DNA from: Salana multivorans
GTDB taxonomy: Bacteria > Actinomycetota > Actinomycetes > Actinomycetales > Beutenbergiaceae
Direction of reading: 5' to 3'
NCBI RefSeq assembly: GCF_003751805.1
Contig: NZ_RKHQ01000002.1
Coordinates: 930,001 to 994,000, forward strand
Length of the DNA stretch: 64,000 bases
Shown here piece by piece: positions 1 through 8,725 of this stretch. Made by a program: the position numbers and the translations under genes. The notes under the pieces were generated by a model. That model had not been told where the DNA came from. It searched no databases and was given only the letters and a program-made list of their open reading frames with translations. Numbering within the stretch: position 1 is the first letter of the stretch; each line of letters starts with the position of its first letter.

Positions 1-3000
1 GCAGATCGTCGCCATGCTCGCGGTGGAGGACTGGGACCGGGACGAGCTCGCCGACCTGGTCCGGCTCGCCACCCCGTTCCGCGACCTGGGTGACGCCGCC
101 CTGGACGGCGTGCTGGACATGCTGGCCGGCAAGTACCCGGCCGAGGACTTCGCCTCGCTGCGCGCGCGGATCGTCTGGGACCGGGAGACCGGGGCGCTCA
201 CGGGGCGCCCGGGCGTGCAGCGGCTCGCCGTGACCTCGGGCGGGACCATCCCCGACCGCGGCCTGTTCGGCGTGTTCCTCGTGACGGGGGCCGAGGACGT
301 CACGAGCCGCGGGGGTGGCAAGCGGGTCGGTGAGCTGGACGAGGAGATGGTGTTCGAGTCGCGCGCCGGCGACACGTTCACGCTGGGCACGAGCACGTGG
401 CGGATCGAGCGGATCACCCCGGACCGGGTCCTCGTCTCCCCCGCGCCCGGTCAGCCGGGCCGGCTCCCGTTCTGGAAGGGGGACGCGCCGCCGCGCCCCG
501 TCGAGCTGGGCGCCGAGCTCGGCCGGATGGTGCGCGAGATCTCGACCGACCCCGCCGGCCTGGACGCCGCGCTCGACTCGTGGGACCTCGCGGAGGACAC
601 GCGCGCGAACCTCGTCGCCTACCTGTCGGAGCAGCAGGACGCGACGGGGGCGCTGCCGACCGACCGCACCATCGTCGTGGAGCGGTTCCGGGACGACATC
701 GGCGACTGGCGGATGGTCGTCCACTCCCCGTTCGGCTCGGGCATCCACGCGCCGTGGGCGCTGCTGCTCGGGGCCCGCCTGCGCGAACGGCTCGGCTCCG
801 ACGTCGGCGTCATGCACGCCGACGACGGCATCGTGCTGCGCCTGCCCGACGTCTCGGACGCAGGCGAGCAGTGGGGTCCGCCCGGGAGCCTCGCGGCGGC
901 GCTCGGGCGGGGACAGGGCTCGTTCGGGGACGGCGCGAGCGCGGCCGGGGCCATCGCGGCGCGCGACCTCGTCGTCGACGCCGAGGACGTCCAGGGCGAG
1001 GTCGTCGCCGCGCTGGGCGGCTCCGCCCACTTCGCCGCGCGCTTCCGCGAGGCCGCGGCCCGCTCGCTCCTGCTCCCCCGGGCCAACCCGACCAAGCGCC
1101 AGCCGCTCTGGCAGCAGCGCCAGCGCGCGAGCCAGCTCCTGGCCGTCGCCTCGCGCTACCCGGACTTCCCGATCGTCCTCGAGGCGGTCCGCGAGTGCCT
1201 CCAGGACGACTTCGACACCCCGGGGCTCGAGGAGCTCATGCGGGCGATCGCGCGCCGGGAGGTGCGCGTCGTCGAGGTGACGACGCCGAGCCCCTCGCCG
1301 ATGGCGCGCTCGCTGCTGTTCTCCTACGTCGGCCAGTTCCTCTACGACGGGGACGCCCCGCTGGCCGAGCGCCGCGCGGCGGCCCTCACCCTCGACCCGA
1401 CGCTCCTCGCGGAGCTGCTCGGACAGAGCTCGACCGACCTCGCGGACCTGCTCGACCCCGCGGCCGTGCTCGCGGTCGAGGCCGAGGTGACCCGCCGACA
1501 CGAGCGCTACCGGGTCAGGGACGTCGAACGGCTGGCTGATCTGCTCGCCACGCTCGGCCCGCTCCCGCTCACCGGGATCGTCGACCGCAGCTCGGTCGAC
1601 GTCGTCCCGCTGCTGACCGAGCTGGTACGCGCGCGTCGCGCCATCGAGGTCCGGGTCGCCGGGGTCGCGCAGTGGGCGGCGGTCGAGGACGCCGGCCGGC
1701 TCCGCGACGCGCTGGGCGTCGCGCTCCCGACCGGCATCCCGGACACGTTCCTCGACCCGGTCGACGACCCGCTCGGCGACCTGCTGCGGCGACATGCCCG
1801 CACGCACGGTCCGTTCACCGCGGCCGAGGCGGCCACGCGGTTCGGGCTCGGCGTCGGTGCCGTCCGGCCCGTGCTCGAGGGGCTCGTGGCGGACGGCGTG
1901 CTGACGTCCGGACGGCTGCGCCCGCCGGACGCTCGGGTCACGGGTACCGGCGTCGGTCCCGCGACGGTCGCCGGTCGCGAGGCGACCGGCGACGTGACGA
2001 GGGTCGACGAGGGGGCCGAGATCGGCGCCCCGTCCGACCGGACCGGCGACGCGTCCGGCGAGAGCGTCGCGGCCGGCACCGGCGGGACGACGGACCTCGA
2101 CGCCGCGACCCGCGGGGCGGGCGGCGGGATCGCGCCAGCGACCGATGACCACGTGGCGGACGTGGCGGACGTGGCGGACGTGGCGGACGTGGCCACGGTG
2201 CTCGCGACCGCGGCCGGCGTGGTCGAGTACTGCGACGTCGAGGTGCTGCGGCGCATGCGACGCCGGTCGCTGTCCGCCGCGCGCGCCGACGTCGAGGCCG
2301 TCTCCCCGGCCGTCCTCGGCACCTTCGCCCCGCGCTGGCACCAGGTCGGGCAGCTACGCGGGGTCGACGGGGTGGTGAGCGTCGTCGAGCAGCTCGCCGG
2401 CTACGGGATGGACCTCGCCGACCTGGAGACGTCGATCCTCCCGGCGCGCGTGCTCGACTACGCGCCGGCCATGCTCGACGAGCTGACGTCGGCCGGCGAG
2501 GTCATGTGGGTCGGACGCGACGCGCCGGGGTCCGGATCGGGCGGCGAGATCGTCCTCCTGCCGGCGGACACGGCGCAGCTCCTCGTGCCCGAGCCGCGGC
2601 CGACCGCGCACCAGCTCGCCCCCGCCGTCCTCGCCGCGCTCGGCGAGGGTGGGCGGTTCTTCCGCGACATCGTGGCGCGGGTCCGCGAGACCGAGGCGGC
2701 CGACGGCCGCCCCCAGCCGTCGGCCTCCGACGTCGAGGAGGCGCTCTGGGACGCCGTGTGGGCCGGGCTGGTCACGAACGACACGCTCGCCCCGGTCCGC
2801 GCGCTCGCCGGCTCGAGCCGTGCCCGGGCGCCGCGGACGACCGCGGCCGGGCGACCGCGCCGCCTGTCCCGCACCGCGCTGCTCAGCCCGTCGCTCACCG
2901 CCGGGACCGGCGCGGCGGGTCACGCGGCGCAGCAGCGGGTCGCGACACCGCCGACCGCGGCCGGTCGGTGGAGCCTCGTCCCGCCGCCCCACGGCGACGA

Positions 3001-3691
3001 GGCCGTCCGCCGGGCCGCGACGGTCGCCACGCTGCTCGAGCGCCACGGCGTCGTCCTGCGGACCATCGCGACGGCCGAGGGGCTCCCCGGCGGCTTCTCC
3101 GGCATCTACCCGACGCTCGCGGCGCTGGAGGACCGCGGCGTCGTGCGGCGGGGCTACCTCGTCGAGGGGCAGGGCGCCGCGCAGTTCGCGCTCGCCGACG
3201 TCGTGGACCGCCTCCGGGCCGATGCGCGGATGACCTCCGGCGCGCTCGTGCTCGCCGCCTGCGACCCGGCGAACCCCTATGGCGGGCTGCTCCCCTGGCC
3301 GACGGCCGACCGGTCCGCGGTGACGCCAGCGGAACCGGTGAGCGGCTCCCCGGCAGGAGCGGTCGCGGCACCGCCCGCGGGGGCCGCGGCGGAGCGCGGC
3401 CGGCCGCGCCGGGTCCCGGGCGCCGACGTCGTGCTCGTGGACGGCGAGCTGGTCGCCTTCCTCGAGCGCGGGGCGGGGAGCGTCCTCACGTTCTCCGGCG
3501 ACGACGCGCGGCTCGCGGCGGCGGCCACCGCGCTCGCCGCCGCGGCCCCGACGCGGCACGGGGGCATGGCGGTACGCCGGGTCGATGGCGAGAACGCGCT
3601 CACGACCCAGGCCCCGATGCGTCGGCACCTCGTCGAGGCCGGCTTCGTCGCGTCGCCCGGCGGCCTCAAGATCGGGCGTCGGCGTGCCTGA
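1..3691 (+). CDS. lhr: Lhr-family DEAD/DEAH helicase, C-terminal part (5' truncated by window)
   Basis: Large ATP-dependent 3'-5' nucleic-acid helicase of the Lhr family, a DNA repair enzyme. The frame is open from base 2, so the motor domains lie upstream of the window. About 1,229 residues are visible: the Lhr-specific winged-helix, beta-barrel and C-terminal region. The family hallmark is the block around residues 330-400 (HFAARFREAAARSLLLPR, then RQPLWQQRQRA and YPDFPIVLEAVRECLQDDF), which matches Lhr proteins closely. A low-complexity linker (about residues 635-735) includes VADVADVADVAD, encoded by a 9-bp tandem repeat. The stop overlaps the start of the nei gene by 8 bp; lhr next to nei2 is a common actinobacterial pair, supporting a joint repair role. 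Confidence 0.92.
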   Translation, partial: QIVAMLAVEDWDRDELADLVRLATPFRDLGDAALDGVLDMLAGKYPAEDFASLRARIVWDRETGALTGRPGVQRLAVTSGGTIPDRGLFGVFLVTGAEDVTSRGGGKRVGELDEEMVFESRAGDTFTLGTSTWRIERITPDRVLVSPAPGQPGRLPFWKGDAPPRPVELGAELGRMVREISTDPAGLDAALDSWDLAEDTRANLVAYLSEQQDATGALPTDRTIVVERFRDDIGDWRMVVHSPFGSGIHAPWALLLGARLRERLGSDVGVMHADDGIVLRLPDVSDAGEQWGPPGSLAAALGRGQGSFGDGASAAGAIAARDLVVDAEDVQGEVVAALGGSAHFAARFREAAARSLLLPRANPTKRQPLWQQRQRASQLLAVASRYPDFPIVLEAVRECLQDDFDTPGLEELMRAIARREVRVVEVTTPSPSPMARSLLFSYVGQFLYDGDAPLAERRAAALTLDPTLLAELLGQSSTDLADLLDPAAVLAVEAEVTRRHERYRVRDVERLADLLATLGPLPLTGIVDRSSVDVVPLLTELVRARRAIEVRVAGVAQWAAVEDAGRLRDALGVALPTGIPDTFLDPVDDPLGDLLRRHARTHGPFTAAEAATRFGLGVGAVRPVLEGLVADGVLTSGRLRPPDARVTGTGVGPATVAGREATGDVTRVDEGAEIGAPSDRTGDASGESVAAGTGGTTDLDAATRGAGGGIAPATDDHVADVADVADVADVATVLATAAGVVEYCDVEVLRRMRRRSLSAARADVEAVSPAVLGTFAPRWHQVGQLRGVDGVVSVVEQLAGYGMDLADLETSILPARVLDYAPAMLDELTSAGEVMWVGRDAPGSGSGGEIVLLPADTAQLLVPEPRPTAHQLAPAVLAALGEGGRFFRDIVARVRETEAADGRPQPSASDVEEALWDAVWAGLVTNDTLAPVRALAGSSRARAPRTTAAGRPRRLSRTALLSPSLTAGTGAAGHAAQQRVATPPTAAGRWSLVPPPHGDEAVRRAATVATLLERHGVVLRTIATAEGLPGGFSGIYPTLAALEDRGVVRRGYLVEGQGAAQFALADVVDRLRADARMTSGALVLAACDPANPYGGLLPWPTADRSAVTPAEPVSGSPAGAVAAPPAGAAAERGRPRRVPGADVVLVDGELVAFLERGAGSVLTFSGDDARLAAAATALAAAAPTRHGGMAVRRVDGENALTTQAPMRRHLVEAGFVASPGGLKIGRRRA
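2153..2188 (+). repeat. 9-bp in-frame tandem repeat (4 copies) inside lhr
   Basis: Four exact copies of GTGGCGGAC encode repeated VAD in a disordered linker of the helicase. Copy-number change would keep the frame. Confidence 0.9.
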
Positions 3692-4460
3692 GGGGGACGC
3701 CGTCGCGCGGACCGCCGCGCGCCTCACCCGCGCCCTGGCGGACGGACCGCTCGTCCGGGCGGAGCTGCGCTGGGGCGGCCTTGGCGACGTGGACCTGCTC
3801 GGTCGGCGCAGCCTCGGCACGGTCAGCTACGGCAAGCACCTGCTCACGCGGTTCGACGACGGCCAGACGCTCCGCAGCCACCTGCGGATGGACGGGATGT
3901 GGTACGTCGATCCCACGTCCCGGGCGGCCTCGCGCGACGGCGGTCCGGACACCCGGGCGGTCCTCGCGACGCGGGTCTGGACCTGCCGGGGTCGCCTGCT
4001 CGGCATGCTGGACCTCGTCCGCACGCGCGACGAGCCGCGCCTGCTCGCCCACCTCGGACCCGACCTCATGGCCGAGGACGCCGAGACCACGCTCGAGCCG
4101 GCCGTCCAGCGGATGGCCGCGGACCCCCGCGGCATCGGCGAGGTCCTGCTGGACCAGACCGTCGCCGCCGGCATCGGGACGATCTGGACCTCCGAGACGC
4201 TCTTCCGGCACGAGGTGTCACCGTGGCGACCGGCGGACCGGGTGGACGGGGCGGCGATCCTCATGACGGCCAGCCGGCTCATGCGCGCGTCGGCCGCGGC
4301 GCCGGCCGCTCCGGGAACACCGGGGTCGGTCCCGGCCGGCGTCTACGGGCGCGAGCACGCGCCGTGTCCACGCTGCGGGACCCCGGTCGCGCGTGGCATG
4401 GTCGGCCGGGCTCCCACCGCCCGGCGGGTGTTCTACTGCCCGACCTGCCAGCGCGTCTGA
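3684..4460 (+). CDS. nei: Endonuclease VIII-like DNA glycosylase (Nei/Fpg family)
   Basis: Bifunctional DNA glycosylase/AP lyase for oxidised bases, 258 residues. I chose the GTG at 3684 because the mature N-terminus then reads V-PEGD: the Pro2 nucleophile and Glu3 of the Nei/Fpg family must follow the start directly. The H2TH region (around GIGTIWTSETLFRHEVSP) and the C-terminal zinc finger with four cysteines (CPRC ... CPTC) are intact. The start overlaps the lhr stop by 8 bp, so the two are probably translationally coupled. It is Nei2-like rather than MutM because the lesion-recognition loop and zinc-finger spacing resemble actinobacterial Nei2; that sub-assignment is inference. Confidence 0.93.
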   Translation: MPEGDAVARTAARLTRALADGPLVRAELRWGGLGDVDLLGRRSLGTVSYGKHLLTRFDDGQTLRSHLRMDGMWYVDPTSRAASRDGGPDTRAVLATRVWTCRGRLLGMLDLVRTRDEPRLLAHLGPDLMAEDAETTLEPAVQRMAADPRGIGEVLLDQTVAAGIGTIWTSETLFRHEVSPWRPADRVDGAAILMTASRLMRASAAAPAAPGTPGSVPAGVYGREHAPCPRCGTPVARGMVGRAPTARRVFYCPTCQRV

Positions 4461-4513
4461 TCGAGCGCGCCACAGGATCGCCGGCCGAGCACGTCGCAGG
4501 CGGGACCGACCGG

Positions 4514-4670
4514 CGCGCCGTTCATGTGTCCGTCCCTGCGCACCGCGGGAACGTCCGTCCGAGCGCGCCGTTCATGCGTCCGTCCCCCCGCACCGCGGGA
4601 ACGCCCGTCCGCCTGCGCCGTTCATGTGTCCGTCCCTGCGCACCGCGGGAACGTCCGTCCGCCCGCGCCG
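4514..4670. repeat. 50-bp tandem repeat, three copies plus a degenerate fourth
   Basis: The element beginning TTCATGTGTCCGTCC recurs at 4521, 4571 and 4621, an exact 50-bp period. Copies 1 and 3 are identical over the 40 bases from TTCAT; copy 2 differs at four positions. The flanking CGCGCCG also repeats, and a degraded partial copy follows 4670. It fills the space between the converging nei and clgR genes. No gene is seen in 4461-4782. Confidence 0.9.
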
Positions 4671-4718
4671 CCGACACATCCGTCTCGGCGCGCCAGCTCC
4701 GGCACCGGCCGGGGACGA

Positions 4719-4760
4719 CGATGCCCCCGGCCCCGCCTGGTGGCGGGACCGGGGGCATCG
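4719..4760 (-). terminator. Rho-independent-type hairpin after clgR
   Basis: Nineteen-base arms (4719-4737 and 4742-4760) with a four-base loop. The one imperfect position is a G-U pair on the minus-strand RNA but a C-A mismatch on the plus strand, which points to the clgR operon as the user. There is no long U-tract, as usual in high-GC actinobacteria. Confidence 0.75.
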
Positions 4761-4782
4761 AGCGTCTGTCGTGCCGGTGGGG

Positions 4783-5097
4783 TCAGGCGACCCCGACGAG
4801 CGAGGCCGGCGTTCGCACCGACTCCTCGAGCTCGACCGGCACCGTGTCGGGGATGACCGCGCCCTCGGCGAGCGCGATCCGGTCGGAGACCTCCCGCAGG
4901 AGGGACCACAGCGGGATCGAGAGCGCGTCGCACACGGAGCTCAGCAGCTCCGAGGACGCCTCCTTCTGCCCGCGCTCGATCTCCGAGAGGTACCCGAGCG
5001 ACACCCGGGCCTGTGCGGAGACCTCACGAAGCGTCTTGCCCTGAGCAAGGCGCACGTCACGAAGGACGTCGCCGAGCTCGCGCCGCAGGAGCACCAT
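4783..5097 (-). CDS. clgR: ClgR-like transcriptional regulator (XRE-type HTH)
   Basis: 104-residue helix-turn-helix activator of Clp protease and envelope-stress genes in actinobacteria. The sequence is a near-standard Clg[18 protein letters not shown], the HTH over about residues 20-45 (TLREVS ... [16 protein letters not shown]), and a short C-terminal tail ending LVGVA; ClgR proteins are commonly degraded by ClpP through an Ala-rich C-terminus. The ATG at 5097 is preceded by a strong AAGGAGGG site. It lies downstream of pgsA and cinA in the order known from Mycobacterium. The 193-bp leader is long enough for its own promoter; a CGCT-N7-AGCG inverted repeat (5243-5257) lies there but has the wrong spacing for the published ClgR box. 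Confidence 0.92.
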   Translation of the reverse strand: MVLLRRELGDVLRDVRLAQGKTLREVSAQARVSLGYLSEIERGQKEASSELLSSVCDALSIPLWSLLREVSDRIALAEGAVIPDTVPVELEESVRTPASLVGVA

Positions 5098-5291
5098 GCC
5101 TCGACCCTCCTTCGTCTCAGTCGTCGTCACACCGGGGCTCACCCGTCCGGGAACGGCCGGATGCCCCTCCGGTGCCTTACCGTACCGCGCACGTGTGGCG
5201 GCAGTGCGTCCGGGATGTGTCGAAGTCCGGGTTCCGGACGGTCGCTGTACCCGAGCGCCATACCGACCGCGCGGCTGCGTCATTGTTGTCA

Positions 5292-5849
5292 TCACTGTGT
5301 GCAACGCGCGGAGGCCCCCGCGTGTTCCCCGGACGGCGTGACGGCCAGGCCGAGCGCGATCGCGAGCCCCGCGCTCGCCTCCCGCACGCTCCGGCGGCCG
5401 CCAGCGAGTCGCCAGGTGCGCGTCGCCGCGCCCGCGGGCGAGACCGCGGCGAGGCAGACCGTCCCGGCGTCGGCCCCGTCCGCCGACCCGGGCCCGGCGA
5501 CGCCGGTGGTCGCCAGCGCGACGTCCACCCGGAGCAGCTCCCGCGCCCCCGTCGCCATCGCGAGGGCGACCTCCTCGCTCACGACACCGCGGTCCGCGAC
5601 CAGGTCGGCCCCGACGCCGAGCAGCTCCTCCTTGAGGTCGACCGCGTAGGCGACGACGCCCCCGCGCAGGACACGGGAGGCACCCGGCACGTCGGCGACC
5701 CGCGCGGAGACGAGGCCGGCGGTCAGCGACTCGGCCGTGCCGAGGGTCCAGCCCCACCGGTCGAGGGCCGCGAGCAGCAGCGACGCGGCACCGGGTGACG
5801 GCGCGAGCGCGCGTCGCGCCGCGCCGTCGCGCGGCTCACCGGTCGTCAT
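5292..5849 (-). CDS. cinA: CinA C-terminal family protein (nicotinamide-nucleotide amidohydrolase PncC type)
   Basis: 185-residue stand-alone CinA C-terminal domain, which in characterised members deamidates nicotinamide mononucleotide in NAD recycling. Conserved motifs [21 protein letters not shown] (near residues 37-57), [26 protein letters not shown] and TGVAGPG are all present. Its ATG overlaps the pgsA stop in an ATGA arrangement, so it is translated from the pgsA message. The enzymatic role is inferred from the family; the N-terminal COG1058 domain of full-length CinA is absent, which is usual in actinobacteria. Confidence 0.9.
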   Translation of the reverse strand: MTTGEPRDGAARRALAPSPGAASLLLAALDRWGWTLGTAESLTAGLVSARVADVPGASRVLRGGVVAYAVDLKEELLGVGADLVADRGVVSEEVALAMATGARELLRVDVALATTGVAGPGSADGADAGTVCLAAVSPAGAATRTWRLAGGRRSVREASAGLAIALGLAVTPSGEHAGASARCTQ

Positions 5850-6559
5850 GGTTCCGCACGGTCCGGCGTCGAGCTCGTGCCCGGCGCGGTTGGCTCGGCC
5901 GGCGCGGTTGGCTCGTCCGCCGTGCCCGCCGTGCCCGGCTCAGCCGGTGCGGCCGAGGCGACCGCCTCGGACGGGTGCGAGAGCCGCCAGCCGCGCACGC
6001 AGTAGTCGACGCCGGTCCCGACGGTGACGGCGAGCGCGGCCCACAGCAGCACCCACGCGACCGTCAGCGGCACGGCCGGCGAGGCGAGGAACGAGGCCCA
6101 CGGCACGAGGAACGCGACGATCGCCGCCATCTGCAGCACCGTCTTGACCTTCCCGCCCATCGACGCGGGGATGATCGACCGTCGCGCGAGGACCGCCCGG
6201 AGCACCGTGACGCCGAGCTCACGGACCGCGATGACGATGGTCACCCACCACGGGACCGGCCCGAGCACGGACAGCATGACGAAGGCGCCGAGCGTCAGCG
6301 CCTTGTCGGCGATCGGGTCGGCGAGCGTGCCGAACGGCGTCACCTGGTTGCGGGAGCGCGCGAGATGCCCGTCGAGCTGGTCGGTGAGGGCGGCGAGCAG
6401 GAACACCAGCAGCGCCGACCAGCGGCTCGCCACCCCACCCTGCACGAGCAGGACGACGAAGACGGGCACGAGGGCGAGCCTGGCCATCGTGAGAACATTG
6501 GGAAGGTTCCACACGCCCCAGGTCCGCGACGACCCAGCCCGGCTCCCTGACACGGACAC
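5846..6559 (-). CDS. pgsA: CDP-alcohol phosphatidyltransferase (PgsA-like)
   Basis: Integral membrane enzyme transferring a phosphatidyl group from CDP-diacylglycerol to an alcohol, probably glycerol-3-phosphate. The complete signature D-x2-DG-x2-AR-x8-G-x3-D-x3-D is seen at residues 60-85 (D60, D63, G64, A67, R68, G77, D81, D85). Several hydrophobic helices follow, with an Ala/Pro/Glu-rich tail after about residue 195. The GTG at 6559 lies 17 bp from the divergent CapA gene; no Shine-Dalgarno is visible and the -10-like CCTTATAGG is so close that translation may be leaderless or start slightly inside. First gene of a pgsA-cinA-clgR operon. Confidence 0.88.
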   Translation of the reverse strand: MSVSGSRAGSSRTWGVWNLPNVLTMARLALVPVFVVLLVQGGVASRWSALLVFLLAALTDQLDGHLARSRNQVTPFGTLADPIADKALTLGAFVMLSVLGPVPWWVTIVIAVRELGVTVLRAVLARRSIIPASMGGKVKTVLQMAAIVAFLVPWASFLASPAVPLTVAWVLLWAALAVTVGTGVDYCVRGWRLSHPSEAVASAAPAEPGTAGTADEPTAPAEPTAPGTSSTPDRAEP

Positions 6560-6562
6560 AGC

Positions 6563-6569
6563 CTATAAG
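6563..6569 (+). promoter_or_regulatory. Shared divergent -10-like element between pgsA and the CapA gene
   Basis: CCTATAAGG is almost its own complement, so it offers TATAAG on the plus strand (7 bases before the CapA ATG) and TTATAG on the minus strand (just before the pgsA GTG). No clear -35 is visible on either side. Confidence 0.5.
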
Positions 6570-6576
6570 GACGCCC

Positions 6577-7950
6577 ATGACTTCCCCCGCCGGCGACGCA
6601 CCACGCTCCCGTCGGCGCGGGCCGAGGATCCTCGCGGCGGCCGCGACGCTGGTCGCCGCCGTCGTCGTCGGGCTCGGCGGGGCCGCGGCGGTCGACCTCG
6701 CCGCGGGCAGCGAGGCCGACCCGACTGGGAGCGGCACGGGAACCGGCACGACGGAGCCGACACCGAGCCCGGACGAGGCGACGTCGCCGACCACCGAGCC
6801 GACCCCGACGGACACGTCCCCGACGCCCACCATCCCGCCCGTCGAGCCCTCGACGTTCACCCTCGTGGCCGCCGGGGACGTCCTGCCGCACCCGACCGTG
6901 CTCCGGTTCGCCGCCGAGGCCGCGGCCGCCGAGGGGCGCAGCGGCTGGGACTTCTCCCCGCTGTGGGCCGCGATGGACCCGTGGGTCTCGGGCGCCGACC
7001 TCGCCCTGTGCCACCTCGAGGTCCCGCTCGTGCCGGACGGCGTCGAGCCCTCCGGTTACCCGCTGTTCGGCAGCCCGACGTCGCTCGCGACGGACCTCGC
7101 CGAGGCGGGTTGGGACGGCTGCTCGACGGCCTCCAACCACGCGGTCGACCGCGGCTGGACCGGAGTCGAGACGACGCTCGACGCGCTGGACGCCGCCGGT
7201 CTCGGCCACGCCGGCACGGCCAGGAGCGCCGAGGAGGCCGCCCAGCCACAGCTCTACGTGCTCGACCGGGGCGGCCGCACCGTCACGGTCGCGCAGATCG
7301 CCGCGACCTACGGGACCAACGGGATGCCCATCCCCGAGGACGCGCCGTGGAGCGTCCAGCTCATCGACGGCGCGGACCTCGTCGCGCGGGCGAGCGCCGC
7401 CCGCGAGGCCGGCGCCGATCTCGTCGTGGCGTCGATCCACTGGGGCACCGAGTACGCCGACGTCCCGGACGCGTCGCAGACCGCGCTGGCCGCGCAGCTC
7501 GCGGCCTCCGGCGTCGTCGACCTCGTCATCGGCAACCACCCGCACGTCCCGCAGCGGATCGAGCTGCTCGACGGCGGGCCCGACGGGGCGGGCATGTGGG
7601 TCGCCTACTCGCTCGGCAACTACATCTCGAACCAGGACGCGAAGTGCTGCCGCCCGCAGACCGGCACCGGGCTCCTGCTCTCGGCGCAGGTCGACGTGCC
7701 GGCCGCGGGCCCGGCGCACGTGTCGTCGGTCGAGTGGACCGCCGTGCCGGGCGACCGGGTCGGCGGCCAGCGGATCTACGCGCTCCCCGACCTCGAGGCG
7801 GGCCGGATCGACACGCCGCTGCTCACGCTGTCGAGCGACGAGCTGGCGCGGCGACGGCAGATGGTGCTCGACGTGGTGGGCGACCCCCCCGAGCGCACCG
7901 ACCCGCCGCAGCCGACGGGCGAGCCGCCGACGGTCGTGCCGCGCAGCTAG
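6577..7950 (+). CDS. CapA-family surface protein (PGA_cap metallophosphatase-like)
   Basis: 457 residues: one N-terminal membrane anchor or signal segment (about 18-40), a Thr/Pro/Glu-rich linker (46-92), then a CapA/PgsA-type domain. Metal-site motifs of this calcineurin-like fold are visible: AAGDVLPHP, ASNHAVDRGW, GNHPHVPQ and YSLGNYI. In Bacillus CapA takes part in poly-gamma-glutamate capsule export; in actinobacteria the substrate is unknown and no other capsule genes are nearby. The ATG lies 7 bases after a TATAAG element, suggesting a leaderless mRNA. The C-terminal Pro-rich tail (last 30 residues) may be cell-wall associated. Confidence 0.85.
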   Translation: MTSPAGDAPRSRRRGPRILAAAATLVAAVVVGLGGAAAVDLAAGSEADPTGSGTGTGTTEPTPSPDEATSPTTEPTPTDTSPTPTIPPVEPSTFTLVAAGDVLPHPTVLRFAAEAAAAEGRSGWDFSPLWAAMDPWVSGADLALCHLEVPLVPDGVEPSGYPLFGSPTSLATDLAEAGWDGCSTASNHAVDRGWTGVETTLDALDAAGLGHAGTARSAEEAAQPQLYVLDRGGRTVTVAQIAATYGTNGMPIPEDAPWSVQLIDGADLVARASAAREAGADLVVASIHWGTEYADVPDASQTALAAQLAASGVVDLVIGNHPHVPQRIELLDGGPDGAGMWVAYSLGNYISNQDAKCCRPQTGTGLLLSAQVDVPAAGPAHVSSVEWTAVPGDRVGGQRIYALPDLEAGRIDTPLLTLSSDELARRRQMVLDVVGDPPERTDPPQPTGEPPTVVPRS

Positions 7951-8009
7951 GCCGTGCCTCCCGCCGTCGCCCGACCGCCTCGGCTGGTCGACGGACGGAC
8001 GACGGCGCG

Positions 8010-8015
8010 TAGCCT
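8010..8015 (+). promoter_or_regulatory. -10 element for leaderless nucleotidyltransferase gene
   Basis: TAGCCT stands six bases before the GTG at 8022, with TCGACG sixteen bases upstream as a weak -35. No Shine-Dalgarno is present. Confidence 0.5.
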
Positions 8016-8021
8016 GCCCCT

Positions 8022-8684
8022 GTGACGACCTCCGGTGCTCCGCTGCCCCAGCCGGCGGATGCCCGTCCGCTCCCGGCCGAGGAGCTCGCGCGCTGGTACG
8101 GCCCGTGGCAGCCGCTGACGCCGCGGACGATCGCCGCCTTCCTCGACGGGTTCGACCGCCCCTGGTGGATCGTCGGCGGCTGGGCGCTGGAGAAGGCGAC
8201 GGGCTTCTCCCGGCCGCACGAGGACATGGACGTCTCGATCGCGCACGAGGACGCCGAGGCGCTGCGGCTGTTCCTCGCCGAGCGCGGCTGGACCACCTGG
8301 AACGCCGACAGCGGGTGGCTGCGCCCGTTCGACCACCGCTTCCCCGAGATCCGGCCCGACAGCGGGATCTGGGTCCGCGCGGACGCGCTCTCGCCGTGGG
8401 TGCTCGACGTGCCGCTGACCCCGGCCGGCTCGGGTCGCTGGGTGAACAAGCGCCTGCGGGAGCAGGAGCTGGACCTCGCCGAGATCACCTGGGTCGCCGA
8501 CGACGGCCTGCGCTACCTGAACCCCGAGGCCGTGCTGCTCATGAAGCTGGCGCAGGTCCGGGGGAAGGACGTCGTCGACGCCGAGGCGACGATCCCGCTG
8601 CTCACCGCCGACCAGCGCGCGTGGCTCGCCGAGACCGTCACCCGGATCGACCCCGCCCATCCCTGGGCGGCGCTCGAGGGCTAG
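8022..8684 (+). CDS. Nucleotidyltransferase-fold protein (aminoglycoside adenylyltransferase-like)
   Basis: 220 residues. The stretch WWIVGGWALEKATG followed by HEDMDVSIAHED (about residues 47-75) is the nucleotidyltransferase signature GG-x-A ... D-x-D of the family that includes aminoglycoside and lincosamide adenylyltransferases. The C-terminal half (YLNPEAVLLMKLAQVRGKDVVDAEATIPLL) also follows that family. Whether it modifies an antibiotic or a cellular substrate cannot be told; many chromosomal homologues have no resistance role. The GTG start has no ribosome binding site but lies six bases after a TAGCCT box, so it is probably read from a leaderless transcript. Confidence 0.8.
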   Translation: MTTSGAPLPQPADARPLPAEELARWYGPWQPLTPRTIAAFLDGFDRPWWIVGGWALEKATGFSRPHEDMDVSIAHEDAEALRLFLAERGWTTWNADSGWLRPFDHRFPEIRPDSGIWVRADALSPWVLDVPLTPAGSGRWVNKRLREQELDLAEITWVADDGLRYLNPEAVLLMKLAQVRGKDVVDAEATIPLLTADQRAWLAETVTRIDPAHPWAALEG

Positions 8685-8693
8685 GACCGGTCT

Positions 8694-8725
8694 CCGGGCG
8701 GTCTCACGCCGGCCTCACCGCCCGG
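8694..8725. terminator. Bidirectional hairpin between converging nucleotidyltransferase and ftsK genes
   Basis: Perfect 9-bp arms CCGGGCGGT (8694-8702) and ACCGCCCGG (8717-8725) with a 14-base loop; the distal arm overlaps the ftsK stop codon. Position between converging stops suits both genes. Confidence 0.6.

Noticed and set aside
4514-4670. CRISPR array
   Set aside because: Whole 50-bp units repeat in tandem without unique spacers, and no cas gene is in the window.
5243-5257. ClgR autoregulatory box upstream of clgR
   Set aside because: CGCT-N7-AGCG has the half-sites but the spacing is four bases longer than the published ClgR operator, so I did not annotate it as one.
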